From contig NZ_JAFMPY010000010.1 in the NCBI RefSeq assembly GCF_017353515.1, positions 1 to 64,000 of the forward strand: DNA of 64,000 bases, in the 5' to 3' direction. The stretch comes from Jiella sonneratiae (GTDB lineage Bacteria > Pseudomonadota > Alphaproteobacteria > Rhizobiales > Rhizobiaceae). Shown piece after piece: positions 34,337 to 43,381 of the stretch (positions are counted from its first letter, which is position 1; each line of letters starts with the position of its first letter). The notes beneath the pieces were generated by a model. That model was given only the letters and a program-made list of their open reading frames with translations. It had not been told where the DNA came from and searched no databases. Position numbers and translations under genes: made by a program.

Positions 34337-34942
34337 TCAGGCGTGGCAGGCGCGCATGATGATGCCGGAGAACTTCGCCGCGAGGGCGGGGATGTCCGCC
34401 GTCCGGTCGTTGCCGATCCACAGGAAGCTATAGAAATACATGCCCATGAGGGCTTTCAGTTCGTCGTTGTCGAGGGGTCGGAAGTCGCCCTCGCGCGCCG
34501 CGTCGTCGGTCACCTGGCGCCAGATTCCGAGATAGGCGCCGTGGAGGCGCAGGACCGACCGGCGCCGCGTGTCTTCCAGAGCATGGACCTCGCGGAAGCA
34601 GACGGTCATCTCCGCCTTGTCCTCGACGACGGCGCGCAGGATGCTTTCGCTCAGCGCGTAGACGCGCTCCTTCACGTGACGCTTTTCCGCAAGGATCTGC
34701 CGCGCTTCGGACAGGAGATCCTCCAGATAGATCGTCATGATGTCGTAGAGGAGATCGCCCTTGGAGCGAATGTGATAGTACAGCGCGCCCTTGCCGTATC
34801 CCGTCGCTTCGGAGATCTGGCTGGTCCCGACGCTTCCGTAACCCTCGCCGGCAAACAGTTCGGCGGCGGTCTTCATGATCTTCCGCTTGGTGTCGGAAAG
34901 GGGCGACCGCTGCACTTGGGAACGGGAGGTGACTGCGGCCAT
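34337..34942 (-). CDS. TetR-family transcriptional regulator
   Basis: A 201-residue repressor with HTH SQISEATGYGKGALYYHIRS and a TetR_C-type ligand domain resembling fatty-acyl-CoA-responsive regulators (MYFYSFLWIGNDRTADIPAL near the end). It is divergent from the acetoacetyl-CoA synthetase operon across 426 bp containing two ACCGA-type palindromes. An acyl-CoA effector is the simplest guess from the neighbouring genes. Confidence 0.87.
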   Translation of the reverse strand: MAAVTSRSQVQRSPLSDTKRKIMKTAAELFAGEGYGSVGTSQISEATGYGKGALYYHIRSKGDLLYDIMTIYLEDLLSEARQILAEKRHVKERVYALSESILRAVVEDKAEMTVCFREVHALEDTRRRSVLRLHGAYLGIWRQVTDDAAREGDFRPLDNDELKALMGMYFYSFLWIGNDRTADIPALAAKFSGIIMRACHA

Positions 34943-35126
34943 GGCGCTTTCGGTTCGTGCTTACTGCAGCGCAGGATAACCGGAATTCCGGTAAAGACCA
35001 GCGTGGAGGCGAGGATACGCCAGCGCGCGCCCCGGCGATGCGCCAGCGCGGACGGCAAGGGTCGGATCGCCTCTTGCACCCCGATCCCGCGTGACCGGCC
35101 GGTCCCGACCGGCGCAGGCATCGTCG

Positions 35127-35145
35127 ACCGACCGACCGGTATAAT
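35127..35145. promoter_or_regulatory. TetR operator candidate overlapping a TATAAT box
   Basis: ACCGACCGACCGGTATAAT: an imperfect ACCGACCGrtCGGT-like dyad that runs straight into a consensus -10 TATAAT (35140-35145). It resembles the ACCGACCGGTCGGT-type sites of TetR regulators of fatty-acid genes. 224 bp upstream of the synthetase start and 185 bp from the tetR start. Confidence 0.45.
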
Positions 35146-35290
35146 ATCGTGGCCGCGAGTGACGGCCCGGTGCCCGGGACGGGCGACCCATGGCGACGGT
35201 GATCCTGTTGAAAGAAGTGCCGAGCCTTGATGCGGGCTCTGCGGCCCCGCGCTGCTCCCGTCGAAACCCGTCAATCGCGCCCTTGCAAAA

Positions 35291-35304
35291 ACCGACCGAT
35301 CGGT
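35291..35304. promoter_or_regulatory. Second TetR operator candidate upstream of the acetoacetyl-CoA synthetase gene
   Basis: ACCGACCGATCGGT, with a perfect ACCGATCGGT palindrome at 35295-35304, sits in the spacer after a TTGCAA -35-like element (35284-35289), 65 bp before the synthetase ATG. It shares the ACCGACCGA repeat with the site at 35127. Confidence 0.5.
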
Positions 35305-35368
35305 ACAGGATTGCCGCAATGGCGGAGACCGCTCCCTTTGGCGAGGGCGGCCGATTTCGGGGGGAACG

Positions 35369-37327
35369 ATGGCGAGCGTTTCTGCAGCGCAGATCAAATG
35401 GCGGCCGCCGGAATGGATGCGGGAGACCTCTGCCATCGCCCGCTTCGCCGAAAGCGCCGGCATCGCGCGGGACGACTACGCGTCGCTGCATGGCTGGTCG
35501 ATCTCCAGGCCCGGCGAATTCTGGTCCCACCTCTGGGATTTCGCGGCCATCGTCGGCGAGAAGGGCGGGGCGGCCTACGTTCCCGACGCGCTCGCGCCGA
35601 TGACCGGCGCCCGCTTCTTCCCCGAAGCCAGCCTCAACATCGTCGAGACCCTCCTGCGCGAGGAGGACGAGACCGGGATCGCCGTCGTCGAGACCGACGA
35701 GACCGGCGCGAGCCGGGAGGTCAGTCGCGCCGAATTGCGCGCGGCCGTCGCCAGATGCGCCGCGGGCCTGCGGGCCGCCGGCGTCGTCGCCGGGGACCGC
35801 GTCGGCGTCATTCTGCCGAACCGCCTGGAATGTCTGGTCACCTTTCTCGCCTCGCTGGCGATCGGCGCCGTCTGGACGTCCTGCTCGCCCGATTTCGGGA
35901 CGGCGGCGATCCTCGATCGCATCGGCCAGGTCCGGCCGCGCGTCCTCATCGCGCAGCCGCAGGTCCGCTACGCCGGCAAGCCGGTCGACATCTCCGGGCC
36001 GCTTTCGCAGGTCGCCGCGATGATGGCGGGTCTCGAGCGGCTGGTCCTGGTCGGCCCGGGCGAGGTCGAGACCGATCTTGCCGTCACGGCGTGGGAGGAC
36101 TTCGGCACGCACGCGCCGCTCGCCTACGCCCGCCTGCCCTTCGATGCGCCGGCCTACATCCTCTATTCGTCGGGCACCACCGGCGCGCCCAAGGCGATCG
36201 TCCATCGCGCCGGCGGCGTTCTCCTGCAGAAGGTCAAGGAGCACCTTCTGCACAACGACGTCAGGCCGGGCGACCGTTTCCTCTGGTACACCAACACCGC
36301 CTGGATGATGTATCACTGGGTCGTCGGTGTGCTGGCCTGCCGGGCGACGCTGGTCCTTTACGACGGCGCCCCGGTTTTGAAGGGAAAGGACGGCCTCGAC
36401 TGCGACCCGTTGTGGCGCGAGGTCGAGCGGCAGCGGCTGACGCATCTCGGCATCTCGCCGCGCTATCTGGCGGCGGTCGCCGAAGCGGGCTATCGGCCCG
36501 GCCGCCGGCGCGATCTTTCCTCGTTGCGCTGGCTGCTGTCGGCCGGCAGTCCCGTCGCCGCCAGCCAATATGACTGGATCTACGAGGCGGTGAAGCCCGA
36601 TCTCGGCTTTGCCTCCATCTCCGGCGGCACGGAGATCATGGGCTGCTTCCTGCTCGGCTCGCCGCTGCATCCGGTGCGGCGCGGCAAGCTGTCCGCCCGC
36701 GCGCTCGGCCTTGCCGTCAACGTCTTCGACGAGCGCGGTGCGCCGGTGCTCGAGCGGCCGGGCGAACTCGTCTGCACCGAGCCCTTTCCGTCCATGCCGC
36801 TGACCTTCTGGGGCGAAGACGGCGACGAGCGCTACCGCAAGACCTATTTCGAGCCGCGGCCGGAAATCTGGACCCATGGCGACCATGCCGAGCTGCATGT
36901 CGACGGATCGGCGGTCATTCACGGGCGCTCCGACAGCACGCTCAATCCCGGAGGGGTGCGGATCGGCACCGCCGACATCTACAATGTCTGCGACAAGATC
37001 GCGGGCATCGAGGACTGCGTCGTCTTCGGCCGCCCGCTGGGCGACGACGAGGAGATCGTGCTGTGCGTCAAGATGCAGGAGGGCCGCGACCTCGACGCGA
37101 GCCTCGCGGCGACGATCCGCAACGACCTGCGACGCCAGTGCTCGCCCCGTCACGTGCCGGCCGCGATCTATGCCGTCGGAGCGATACCCTACACCGTCAA
37201 CGGCAAGCGCGTGGAAACGGCCGTGAGGGCCGTCGCCACCGGGCGCGAGGTCAAGAACTTAGGCTCGATCGCCAACGCCGCCTGCCTCGGCGAATACGAA
37301 ACGCTCTCCTCGAGGGAGGCGTTGTGA
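35369..37327 (+). CDS. Acetoacetyl-CoA synthetase (acetoacetate-CoA ligase)
   Basis: ATP-dependent ligase converting acetoacetate to acetoacetyl-CoA; 652 residues, the normal length for AacS. It has an N-terminal ACS-type domain, P-loop YSSGTTGAPK (266-275), SGGTEI, the HGRSDSTLNPGGVRIGT hinge, and the acetylatable adenylation Lys613 in TVNGKRVE near the C terminus. It leads an operon with a thiolase-like protein, a DUF35-MaoC fusion and an MFS transporter. The product could be cleaved by the thiolase at 49964-51145. A broader 3-keto-acid range is possible. Confidence 0.9.
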   Translation: MASVSAAQIKWRPPEWMRETSAIARFAESAGIARDDYASLHGWSISRPGEFWSHLWDFAAIVGEKGGAAYVPDALAPMTGARFFPEASLNIVETLLREEDETGIAVVETDETGASREVSRAELRAAVARCAAGLRAAGVVAGDRVGVILPNRLECLVTFLASLAIGAVWTSCSPDFGTAAILDRIGQVRPRVLIAQPQVRYAGKPVDISGPLSQVAAMMAGLERLVLVGPGEVETDLAVTAWEDFGTHAPLAYARLPFDAPAYILYSSGTTGAPKAIVHRAGGVLLQKVKEHLLHNDVRPGDRFLWYTNTAWMMYHWVVGVLACRATLVLYDGAPVLKGKDGLDCDPLWREVERQRLTHLGISPRYLAAVAEAGYRPGRRRDLSSLRWLLSAGSPVAASQYDWIYEAVKPDLGFASISGGTEIMGCFLLGSPLHPVRRGKLSARALGLAVNVFDERGAPVLERPGELVCTEPFPSMPLTFWGEDGDERYRKTYFEPRPEIWTHGDHAELHVDGSAVIHGRSDSTLNPGGVRIGTADIYNVCDKIAGIEDCVVFGRPLGDDEEIVLCVKMQEGRDLDASLAATIRNDLRRQCSPRHVPAAIYAVGAIPYTVNGKRVETAVRAVATGREVKNLGSIANAACLGEYETLSSREAL

Positions 37328-38478
37328 GCCGGTCGAAAGCCGCTCTGGTCGGGATCGGCGAATTGAAGCCGACCCGGCGCACCGAGGGCGAGAGCACGCT
37401 GGGCATGCTGGCGCGCTGCTCGGCCCTGGCGATCGCGGATGCCGGTCTCGACAAGGACGCGATCGACGGCCTCCTCGTCGGCCCGCAGGTCGGCGAGACG
37501 CCGCAGCACGTGCCGGCGACCGTCTCGGAATATCTCGGCCTCGCGCCGACCATGTCGAACCTCGTCGACCTCGGCGGCGCGTCTGGTCCGGGCATGATCT
37601 GGCGCGCCGCCGCCGCCATCGGGGCCGGCATGTGCGAGACGGTGCTCTGCGTCCTCGGCAATCACCGCAATCCGGAGGCCCCGCGCAGCCCCAACCGCAA
37701 TCCCATCCGCGAGTTCGACGTGCCTTTCGGCGCGTCCGGGGCAAACGTCTCCTATGCGCTGCTGATGCAGGCCCACATGGCCGCCTACGGATCCAGGGCG
37801 GAGGATTTCGCGCTCGTCGCATCGAGGGCGCGCGCCAACGCGCAACACAATCCGGACGCGATCTTTTATGGCCAGCCGGCGAGCGTCGAGGACGTGCTCG
37901 CTTCGCCGATGATCGCCTCGCCCCTGCATCTCTTCGAGATCGTCATGCCGGTGGCCGGCGCCGAGGCGGTGATCGTCACCGCGGCGAAGGTCGCCCGCGA
38001 GCGCGGCCAGAAGGCCGTCCATCTGCTCGGGGCCGGCGAGAAGATCACGCACCGGGCGGTCAGCCAGGCGCCGTCGCTGACCTCCGGCCCGCTGAAACCC
38101 GCGATGGCGCGCGCCTTCGCGCAGTCGGGCACCGCCGCCCGTCAGATGAGCCTTCTGTCGCTCTACGACTGCTACACCATCATGGTGGCCGCGACGATCG
38201 AGGACGCCGGTCTCGCGCCGCCGGGCGGTTTCGGCGGCTTCGTTCGCGAGCAAGATTTCGGCCCCGACGGGCGCTATCCGCTCAACACCCATGGCGGCCA
38301 GCTGGGCTTCGGCCAGCCGGATCTCGCCGGCGGGATGACCCATGTGGTCGAGGCGGTCCGCCAGCTCCGCGGGACGGCGGAGGGGCGCCAGATCCGCGAT
38401 CCGAAGCTGGCGCTGGTGACCGGCAACGGCGCGACCATGTCCGAAGCGGTCGCCCTGGTCCTCGGAGCGGACGAATGA
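37324..38478 (+). CDS. Thiolase-superfamily protein without the nucleophilic Cys (SCP-x/Ltp2-like)
   Basis: A 384-residue protein with GTG start at 37324, overlapping the synthetase TGA. The fold is thiolase-like, with the C-terminal NTHGGQLGFGQPD and HVVEAVRQLRG signature. The position of the active-site Cys reads GGASGPGM (84-91), so it lacks the thiolytic nucleophile. In this subfamily such proteins act as retro-aldolases or carbon-carbon lyases on acyl-CoA and need a DUF35 partner. That partner is encoded next, overlapping by four bases. The reaction is inferred. Confidence 0.8.
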   Translation: MSRSKAALVGIGELKPTRRTEGESTLGMLARCSALAIADAGLDKDAIDGLLVGPQVGETPQHVPATVSEYLGLAPTMSNLVDLGGASGPGMIWRAAAAIGAGMCETVLCVLGNHRNPEAPRSPNRNPIREFDVPFGASGANVSYALLMQAHMAAYGSRAEDFALVASRARANAQHNPDAIFYGQPASVEDVLASPMIASPLHLFEIVMPVAGAEAVIVTAAKVARERGQKAVHLLGAGEKITHRAVSQAPSLTSGPLKPAMARAFAQSGTAARQMSLLSLYDCYTIMVAATIEDAGLAPPGGFGGFVREQDFGPDGRYPLNTHGGQLGFGQPDLAGGMTHVVEAVRQLRGTAEGRQIRDPKLALVTGNGATMSEAVALVLGADE

Positions 38479-39359
38479 GCGAGCTTTCCGACCTCAAGGT
38501 TCCAGGTCCGACGACGATCGCGCTGACCGAACCGTTCTGGGCCGCCGCAGAAGAAGGCCGGCTGATCCTTCAGCATTGCCGGTCCTGCGATCGGTCCGTC
38601 TTCTATCCGCGCGAGATCTGCCCCCATTGCTGGTCGGGCGGTCTCGAATGGCGCGAGGCGTCCGGGCAGGGCCGGCTGAAGAGCTTCAGCCGCATCCATC
38701 GGCCCGGCCATCCGGGATGGGCTCCGGTCGCGCCCTATGTGGTCGGGCTGGTGGAACTGGCCGAGGGGCCGACGATGCTGAGCCACATCCTGGCCGACGA
38801 GCCGGAAGTGGGCATGCCGCTCGAACTCGCGCCGACACGGATCGGCGGGCGCGTGCTGCCGTGCTTTCGGCCGCAATTTCACCATCAGGAGGAGAAGACA
38901 ATCATGAGCGACACCAAGCCAAAGGACGGCTGGGCCAACGTGACGAGGGGCAAGCCGAGCGTCGGAGACACGGCGGAGCGAAGCCGCAAGACGTCCATGG
39001 ACGACATCCACGCCTTCACGGCCATGACCGGCGACCGCAATCCGGTGCATTACGACGAGGAACTCGCCAAAAAGACGCCCTTCGGCAAGCTGGTGGTCCA
39101 GGGCGGCATCACCACGGGCATCCTCAACGCCGTCGTGGCGGAGGATCTGCCGGGCCCGGGAACCGTCTTCCTCAACACCAACTTCAATTTCAAGAAGGCC
39201 GTCGGCATCGACGAGACGATCATCGGCCGCGTCGAGCTCACCTCGGTGCGCGACGACAAGCCGATCTGCCAGCTCGCCTGCACGGTCACCAACCAAGACG
39301 GAGACGTCTGCGTCGAGGGCACGGCGGTCACCTACACGATGCCGCTCGAAAACCTGTGA
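38475..39359 (+). CDS. DUF35 (zinc ribbon-OB fold) fused to a MaoC dehydratase domain
   Basis: A continuous 294-codon frame. Residues 18-135 are a DUF35 protein with zinc-ribbon Cys35, Cys38, Cys49 and Cys52, then an OB fold. Residues 144-294 are a MaoC hot-dog domain with catalytic Asp187 and His192 (MTGDRNPVH). At the junction there is an ideal AGGAGGAG (38887-38894), nine bases before an internal ATG at 38904, so a free MaoC could also be made. There is no stop between them. It overlaps the Cys-less thiolase gene (ATGA). It is likely the scaffold and hydratase of that enzyme. Confidence 0.82.
   Translation: MSELSDLKVPGPTTIALTEPFWAAAEEGRLILQHCRSCDRSVFYPREICPHCWSGGLEWREASGQGRLKSFSRIHRPGHPGWAPVAPYVVGLVELAEGPTMLSHILADEPEVGMPLELAPTRIGGRVLPCFRPQFHHQEEKTIMSDTKPKDGWANVTRGKPSVGDTAERSRKTSMDDIHAFTAMTGDRNPVHYDEELAKKTPFGKLVVQGGITTGILNAVVAEDLPGPGTVFLNTNFNFKKAVGIDETIIGRVELTSVRDDKPICQLACTVTNQDGDVCVEGTAVTYTMPLENL
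38887..38906 (+). promoter_or_regulatory. Internal ribosome binding site and start codon in the DUF35-MaoC frame
   Basis: AGGAGGAG followed nine bases later by ATG (38904-38906) in the same frame. It would yield a separate 151-residue MaoC protein from the same message as the fusion. Confidence 0.6.
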
Positions 39360-40618
39360 GCGCCGAAGCCTCCCCGGCCTCACCGGCCGACCCGGTCGAT
39401 CCGGCCGTGGCGGAGGGCCGCTGGACCATGCTGGCGCTCATCTGCGTCGGCGTGGTCGGCGCCCTGGCGACATGGTTCTCGGCGACGGCCGTCATCCCCG
39501 AACTGATCGCGGCCTGGTCGCTCGGCCCCTCCGAGGCGGCCTGGCTCACCAATGCCGTCCAACTCGGCTTCGTCGTCGGCGCGATCGGCTCCAGCCTGGT
39601 CAATCTTCCCGACATCGTGCGGCTTCCGGTTCTCATGGCCGGCGCGGCCTGTTTGGCGGCGCTCGCCAACGCCGCCCTGCTCGCCGGCGCTTCACCCGCG
39701 ATCGCGATCCTCGCCCGCTTCGTCACGGGCATCGCGCTTGCGGGCGTCTATCCTCCCGCCCTGAAACTGCTCGCGACCTGGTTCCGGCGGGGGCGCGGCC
39801 TTGCGCTCGGCTTCCTGATCGGCGCCCTGACGCTCGGCTCCGCCATGCCGCATCTCGTTCGGGCCGTGACGGACGGCGTCGCATGGCAGGCGGTGATCGC
39901 CGCGACCTCCGTCTCGACGCTTCTTTCGGGCGTTCTCTTCCTCCTCGCGCTTCGCGAGGGACCATACGGCTTCGGCCGGGCGACCTTCGATCCGAGACAG
40001 TGTCTGAGGGTCTTCACCGACCGCCCGCTCTGGCTCGCCAATCTCGGCTATTTCGGCCATATGTGGGAGCTCTACGCCATGTGGGCCTGGCTCCTGGCCT
40101 TCGTGACCGCCATCGACGCCGCCGGCGTCACGCCGCTGCCCTTCGGCTCGCCGTCGATGCTCGCCTTCGTCGTCGTGGGCTCGGGGGTTGCCGGATGCCT
40201 TCTCGGCGGGTGGCTGTCCGACCGGATTGGCCGCTGCCTGACCTGCATCGGGATGATGACCGTCTCGGGCGCCTGCGCCTTCCTGATCGGCTTCGTCTTC
40301 GATGGGCCTTCATGGCTGCTCGCGGTCGTCGCGCTGGTCTGGGGAATCGCGATCATCGGCGACAGCGCGCAGTTTTCCGCGGCCGTCACCGAGCTCGCGG
40401 ATCAACGTTTCGTCGGCACCGCGCTGACGCTGCAGCTCGGGATCGGTTTCGCGCTGACCGTCGTGTCGATCTGGATCATGCCGATCCTCGCCGGTCTCCT
40501 GGGAAGCTGGCGATGGGTGTTCCTGGCACTGGTGCCGGGGCCGGTGATCGGCGCGCTGGCGATGGCGGCCCTGCGACGTCTGCCGGAAGCGACGCGCCTT
40601 GCCGGCGGGGCGCGCTGA
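39356..40618 (+). CDS. MFS transporter
   Basis: A 420-residue major facilitator with about twelve hydrophobic helices and the loop 2-3-like SDRIGRCLT motif at the second-half equivalent. The GTG start at 39356 overlaps the TGA of the DUF35-MaoC gene, so it is translationally coupled. It probably carries the organic acid or keto acid used by this operon, or exports a product. The substrate cannot be told from sequence. Confidence 0.85.
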   Translation: MSAEASPASPADPVDPAVAEGRWTMLALICVGVVGALATWFSATAVIPELIAAWSLGPSEAAWLTNAVQLGFVVGAIGSSLVNLPDIVRLPVLMAGAACLAALANAALLAGASPAIAILARFVTGIALAGVYPPALKLLATWFRRGRGLALGFLIGALTLGSAMPHLVRAVTDGVAWQAVIAATSVSTLLSGVLFLLALREGPYGFGRATFDPRQCLRVFTDRPLWLANLGYFGHMWELYAMWAWLLAFVTAIDAAGVTPLPFGSPSMLAFVVVGSGVAGCLLGGWLSDRIGRCLTCIGMMTVSGACAFLIGFVFDGPSWLLAVVALVWGIAIIGDSAQFSAAVTELADQRFVGTALTLQLGIGFALTVVSIWIMPILAGLLGSWRWVFLALVPGPVIGALAMAALRRLPEATRLAGGAR

Positions 40619-40627
40619 CGCCTCTCT

Positions 40628-40654
40628 GCGGCCGGACTTTGCGAGGCCGGCCGC
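40628..40654. terminator. Bidirectional GC hairpin between convergent genes
   Basis: GCGGCCGG (40628-40635) pairs perfectly with CCGGCCGC (40647-40654) around an 11-nt loop. It lies between the MFS stop and the SDR stop, where a shared terminator is expected. There is no clear U-run on either side. Confidence 0.5.
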
Positions 40655-40678
40655 GATGCATTCGAGCCCTGACCTGGA

Positions 40679-41425
40679 TCAGTGGAAGTAGATGCCCCCG
40701 TCGACATTGAGCGCCTGGCCGGTCACGAAGCCGGAAAGCTCCGAGGCGAAGAAGGCGGCCGGACCGACGATGTCGTCCGGGTCGCCGAGGCGGCGCAGGG
40801 CCGTGACGCCCGCCCAGTAGCGTTCCGCCTCTTCGGAGCCGAGATTGTTGCGGCCCATCTCGGTGGCGATGATGCCGGGGCAGATGGCGTTGACGGTGAT
40901 GCCGTCCTCGCCGACCTCCTGGGCGTAGACGCGGGTCAGCGTGATCACGGTTGCCTTGGTCGCGGCGTAATGGCCCTGGGTCGGCACGCCCTGGCGACCG
41001 GCGATCGAGGCGATGTTGATGATCCGCCCGTTCTTGCGGGCGCGCATCTGCGGCAGGACGGCGTTGGTCATCAGGAGGACGCCCTTGGCGTTGACCGCGA
41101 AATGCGCGTCCCAGGTCTCTTCGCCCAGATCTTCCAGGCGGGATGGCTTGAGGATACCGGCATTGTTGACGAGAACGTCGATGCTTCCGCATTTGGCGGT
41201 GACGTCGTTAACGACCGCCTCGATCGCGGATTTGTCGGTCACGTCGAGATCGTAGACCAGCGCGTCGCCGATTTTCGCCGCGACGGCCTCGCTGTGCCGG
41301 CGCTGGGCCGCGAGGTCGCAGAGGACGACGCGGGCGCCGTGGGTGGCAAGCCCGGCCGCGATCGCCGCTCCGATGCCGCGGCTCGCTCCGGTGACGAGAG
41401 CGACTTTTCCTTGGAGCATGGCCAT
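40679..41425 (-). CDS. Short-chain dehydrogenase/reductase
   Basis: A 248-residue NAD(P)-dependent SDR with TGASRGIG, NNAG, the catalytic Ser near IASIAG, the YAATK active site and a VDGGIYFH end. I chose ATG 41425, which overlaps the kinase stop by one base; a GTG at 41428 and an ATG at 41419 are alternatives. Last gene of the Rbs-type sugar operon. With the second SDR (47760-48533), the kinase and the class II aldolase it suggests a polyol or uncommon sugar pathway. Confidence 0.87.
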   Translation of the reverse strand: MAMLQGKVALVTGASRGIGAAIAAGLATHGARVVLCDLAAQRRHSEAVAAKIGDALVYDLDVTDKSAIEAVVNDVTAKCGSIDVLVNNAGILKPSRLEDLGEETWDAHFAVNAKGVLLMTNAVLPQMRARKNGRIINIASIAGRQGVPTQGHYAATKATVITLTRVYAQEVGEDGITVNAICPGIIATEMGRNNLGSEEAERYWAGVTALRRLGDPDDIVGPAAFFASELSGFVTGQALNVDGGIYFH

Positions 41426-42378
41426 CACGCGACCTCCTTCGTCGACCAGTTCTTCATGGCGTCAATGGTGTCCTCGAAGGAGGCGAGCTTGCCGTCCGAG
41501 CCGAGCCCGAGGGCGACCTTGGCCGCCACGGCCGAGGCGAAGCGGGCGCATTCGCGCAACTCCCACCCCTTGGAGAGGCCGACGATGATGCCGGCGCTGA
41601 AGCTGTCACCGCAGCCGGTCGTGTCGACGACGTCGATGTCGTAGGCGGGCAGGCGGAAGGGATCGCCCGTCGCCGGATCCACATAGACCCCCGCGCCGCC
41701 GAGCGTCAGGATGGCGTTCTTGACGCCGTGATCCTTGAAGAAGCGCGCGACGTCCTCGGCTCCCTTTCGCCCGGACATCTCCTCGGCCTCCTCGATGGAG
41801 GGGATGAAATAGTCGATATAGGGAAGCAGCGGCTTCACCAGCTCGACCGTTTCCGGATTGGCCTGGATGAGGTCGAAGGTGGTGGTGCGTCCGGCCGCCT
41901 TCGCCGCCTTGATGAAGGCAAGGGTCGGCTCGCCGTCGAAAGCCTTCAGGAGCCCCGTGCCGCCGATATGGACGATGTCTGCATCGAGCGCAGCCGCGTA
42001 GTCGGCTTCTTCGAGGCTGAAGAGGGCGGCGCTGCCGGGCACGTGGAGCGCGGGCCGCTCGCCGTTCGGCCTGACCGGCAGGATGGTCGCGGAGGTCTGG
42101 GCCCGGCCGTCGCGGCGGACCATCGAGGTCTCCATGCCGTAGCCTTGCATCTTGGCGAGCAGGAAGTCGCCGAGTTCGTCCTCGCCGACGCAGCTGACCA
42201 TGCGCGTCTTCAGACCGAGGATCGCGCAATCCATGCCCGTCGCACCGGCCGTACCGGCAACGGTCATGCGGATCTCGTCGATATAGTCGGCGCGCCCGCC
42301 GTCCGGGATGCGTGTGACCGGCCGCCCGAGGATGTCGAGGACGAGGAAGCCGACCGAACTGACGTCGAAGCTGGGCAT
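41425..42378 (-). CDS. PfkB-family carbohydrate kinase
   Basis: A 317-residue ribokinase-like enzyme. It has a substrate-binding N-terminal region, GTAGATGMDCAILG near 42-55, and the C-terminal ATP/anion-hole motif TTGCGDSFSAG with catalytic Asp258 (GCGD). It phosphorylates a sugar or sugar alcohol. It starts 9 bp after the last permease gene. The phosphorylated product would be the substrate of the class II aldolase at 47092-47763. The exact sugar is unknown. Confidence 0.87.
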   Translation of the reverse strand: MPSFDVSSVGFLVLDILGRPVTRIPDGGRADYIDEIRMTVAGTAGATGMDCAILGLKTRMVSCVGEDELGDFLLAKMQGYGMETSMVRRDGRAQTSATILPVRPNGERPALHVPGSAALFSLEEADYAAALDADIVHIGGTGLLKAFDGEPTLAFIKAAKAAGRTTTFDLIQANPETVELVKPLLPYIDYFIPSIEEAEEMSGRKGAEDVARFFKDHGVKNAILTLGGAGVYVDPATGDPFRLPAYDIDVVDTTGCGDSFSAGIIVGLSKGWELRECARFASAVAAKVALGLGSDGKLASFEDTIDAMKNWSTKEVA

Positions 42379-42387
42379 GATTGATCC

Positions 42388-43374
42388 TTATTCACTGCGC
42401 CCGCGCAGCCCGAACGAAATGCCGAGCACGAGGAAGACCAGCACGCCGATTCCGACCTGCTGCCAAAAGAAGTTCCAACCGATGAGGAGGAGGCCGTTGC
42501 GCATCACCGCCAGGAGCAGGACGCCGAGCAGCGTGCCGACGACCGAAGGCCGACGCTCGCTGTTGATGGCCGTGCCGATGAAGGTCGCCCCGATCGCGTC
42601 GAGCAGGAAGGCGTCGCCCGAAAGCGGGACGTAGGATCGCACCGTGGAGCTCAGCAGGATGCCGGCGAGGCCGGAGAGCAGCGCACAGGCGACGAAGACG
42701 ATCGACGTATGGAACCCGACCCGCACGCCCGAATAGCGCGCGACGTCCGGCGCATCGCCGAGGACCGTGACGAAGCGCCCGAAGACGGAACGATGCAGCG
42801 CCAGATAGACCGCGACGATGCACAGCGCCATCAGGATAATGGGCGTCGGAACGCCGAGGAATTCGGTGCGCGCGATGACGTCGAAGGTCCCGGCATACTG
42901 GCCGCGCGTCAGATAGATCGGATTGCCGCCGCCGGTGGCGACGCGCTGGACCGTCTCGCCGATGAACAGGATGCCGAGGGTCGCGAGAAACGGATTGATC
43001 TTCAGCTTGTTGATCAGCGCGGCGTTGGCGAGGCCGACGCAGAGCGCCGCCGCAAGTCCGCCCACAGCACCGACGAACCCGCCGTAGCCCGCGGCGATGA
43101 GCATGACGAAGACCATCGAACTGAGGTCGATCGAAACGCCGACCGACAGGTCGATGCCCCCGGACGCGATGACGAGGGTCATGCCGAGCGCCACGATCGC
43201 CAGGATGACGACCTTGTTCAAAATGATGCTGACGAGGTTGTCGAGGCTGAGGAAGCCGTCCGCGAAGATCGCGAAGAAGGCGATGATCGCCAGGAAGGCC
43301 GCAAGGACGGCGTAGTTGGACAGCGCTTCCAGATTGAAGGCCGGCCGCGACGTCGTGTGGGATGGAACGCTCAT
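42388..43374 (-). CDS. Sugar ABC permease (RbsC-like) 2
   Basis: A 328-residue BPD_transp_2 permease with multiple helices and the VALGMTLVIASGGIDLSVGV family signature. It is separated by 7 bp from the preceding permease. The two permeases form a heterodimer served by the ATPase at 44371-45900. Confidence 0.9.
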   Translation of the reverse strand: MSVPSHTTSRPAFNLEALSNYAVLAAFLAIIAFFAIFADGFLSLDNLVSIILNKVVILAIVALGMTLVIASGGIDLSVGVSIDLSSMVFVMLIAAGYGGFVGAVGGLAAALCVGLANAALINKLKINPFLATLGILFIGETVQRVATGGGNPIYLTRGQYAGTFDVIARTEFLGVPTPIILMALCIVAVYLALHRSVFGRFVTVLGDAPDVARYSGVRVGFHTSIVFVACALLSGLAGILLSSTVRSYVPLSGDAFLLDAIGATFIGTAINSERRPSVVGTLLGVLLLAVMRNGLLLIGWNFFWQQVGIGVLVFLVLGISFGLRGRSE

Positions 43375-43381
43375 ATCCGTC

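Noticed and set aside
34961-37153. A 730-codon minus-strand frame opposite the acetoacetyl-CoA synthetase gene
   Set aside because: Arg/Asp/Gly-rich composition typical of an antisense shadow in high-GC DNA; the plus strand encodes a full-length, motif-complete AacS.
38887-38906. The lack of a stop between DUF35 and MaoC as a simple sequencing error
   Set aside because: Considered but not adopted. Both domains are otherwise intact and in the same frame, so no frameshift is needed to read the fusion. Only a single-base substitution error could hide a stop.
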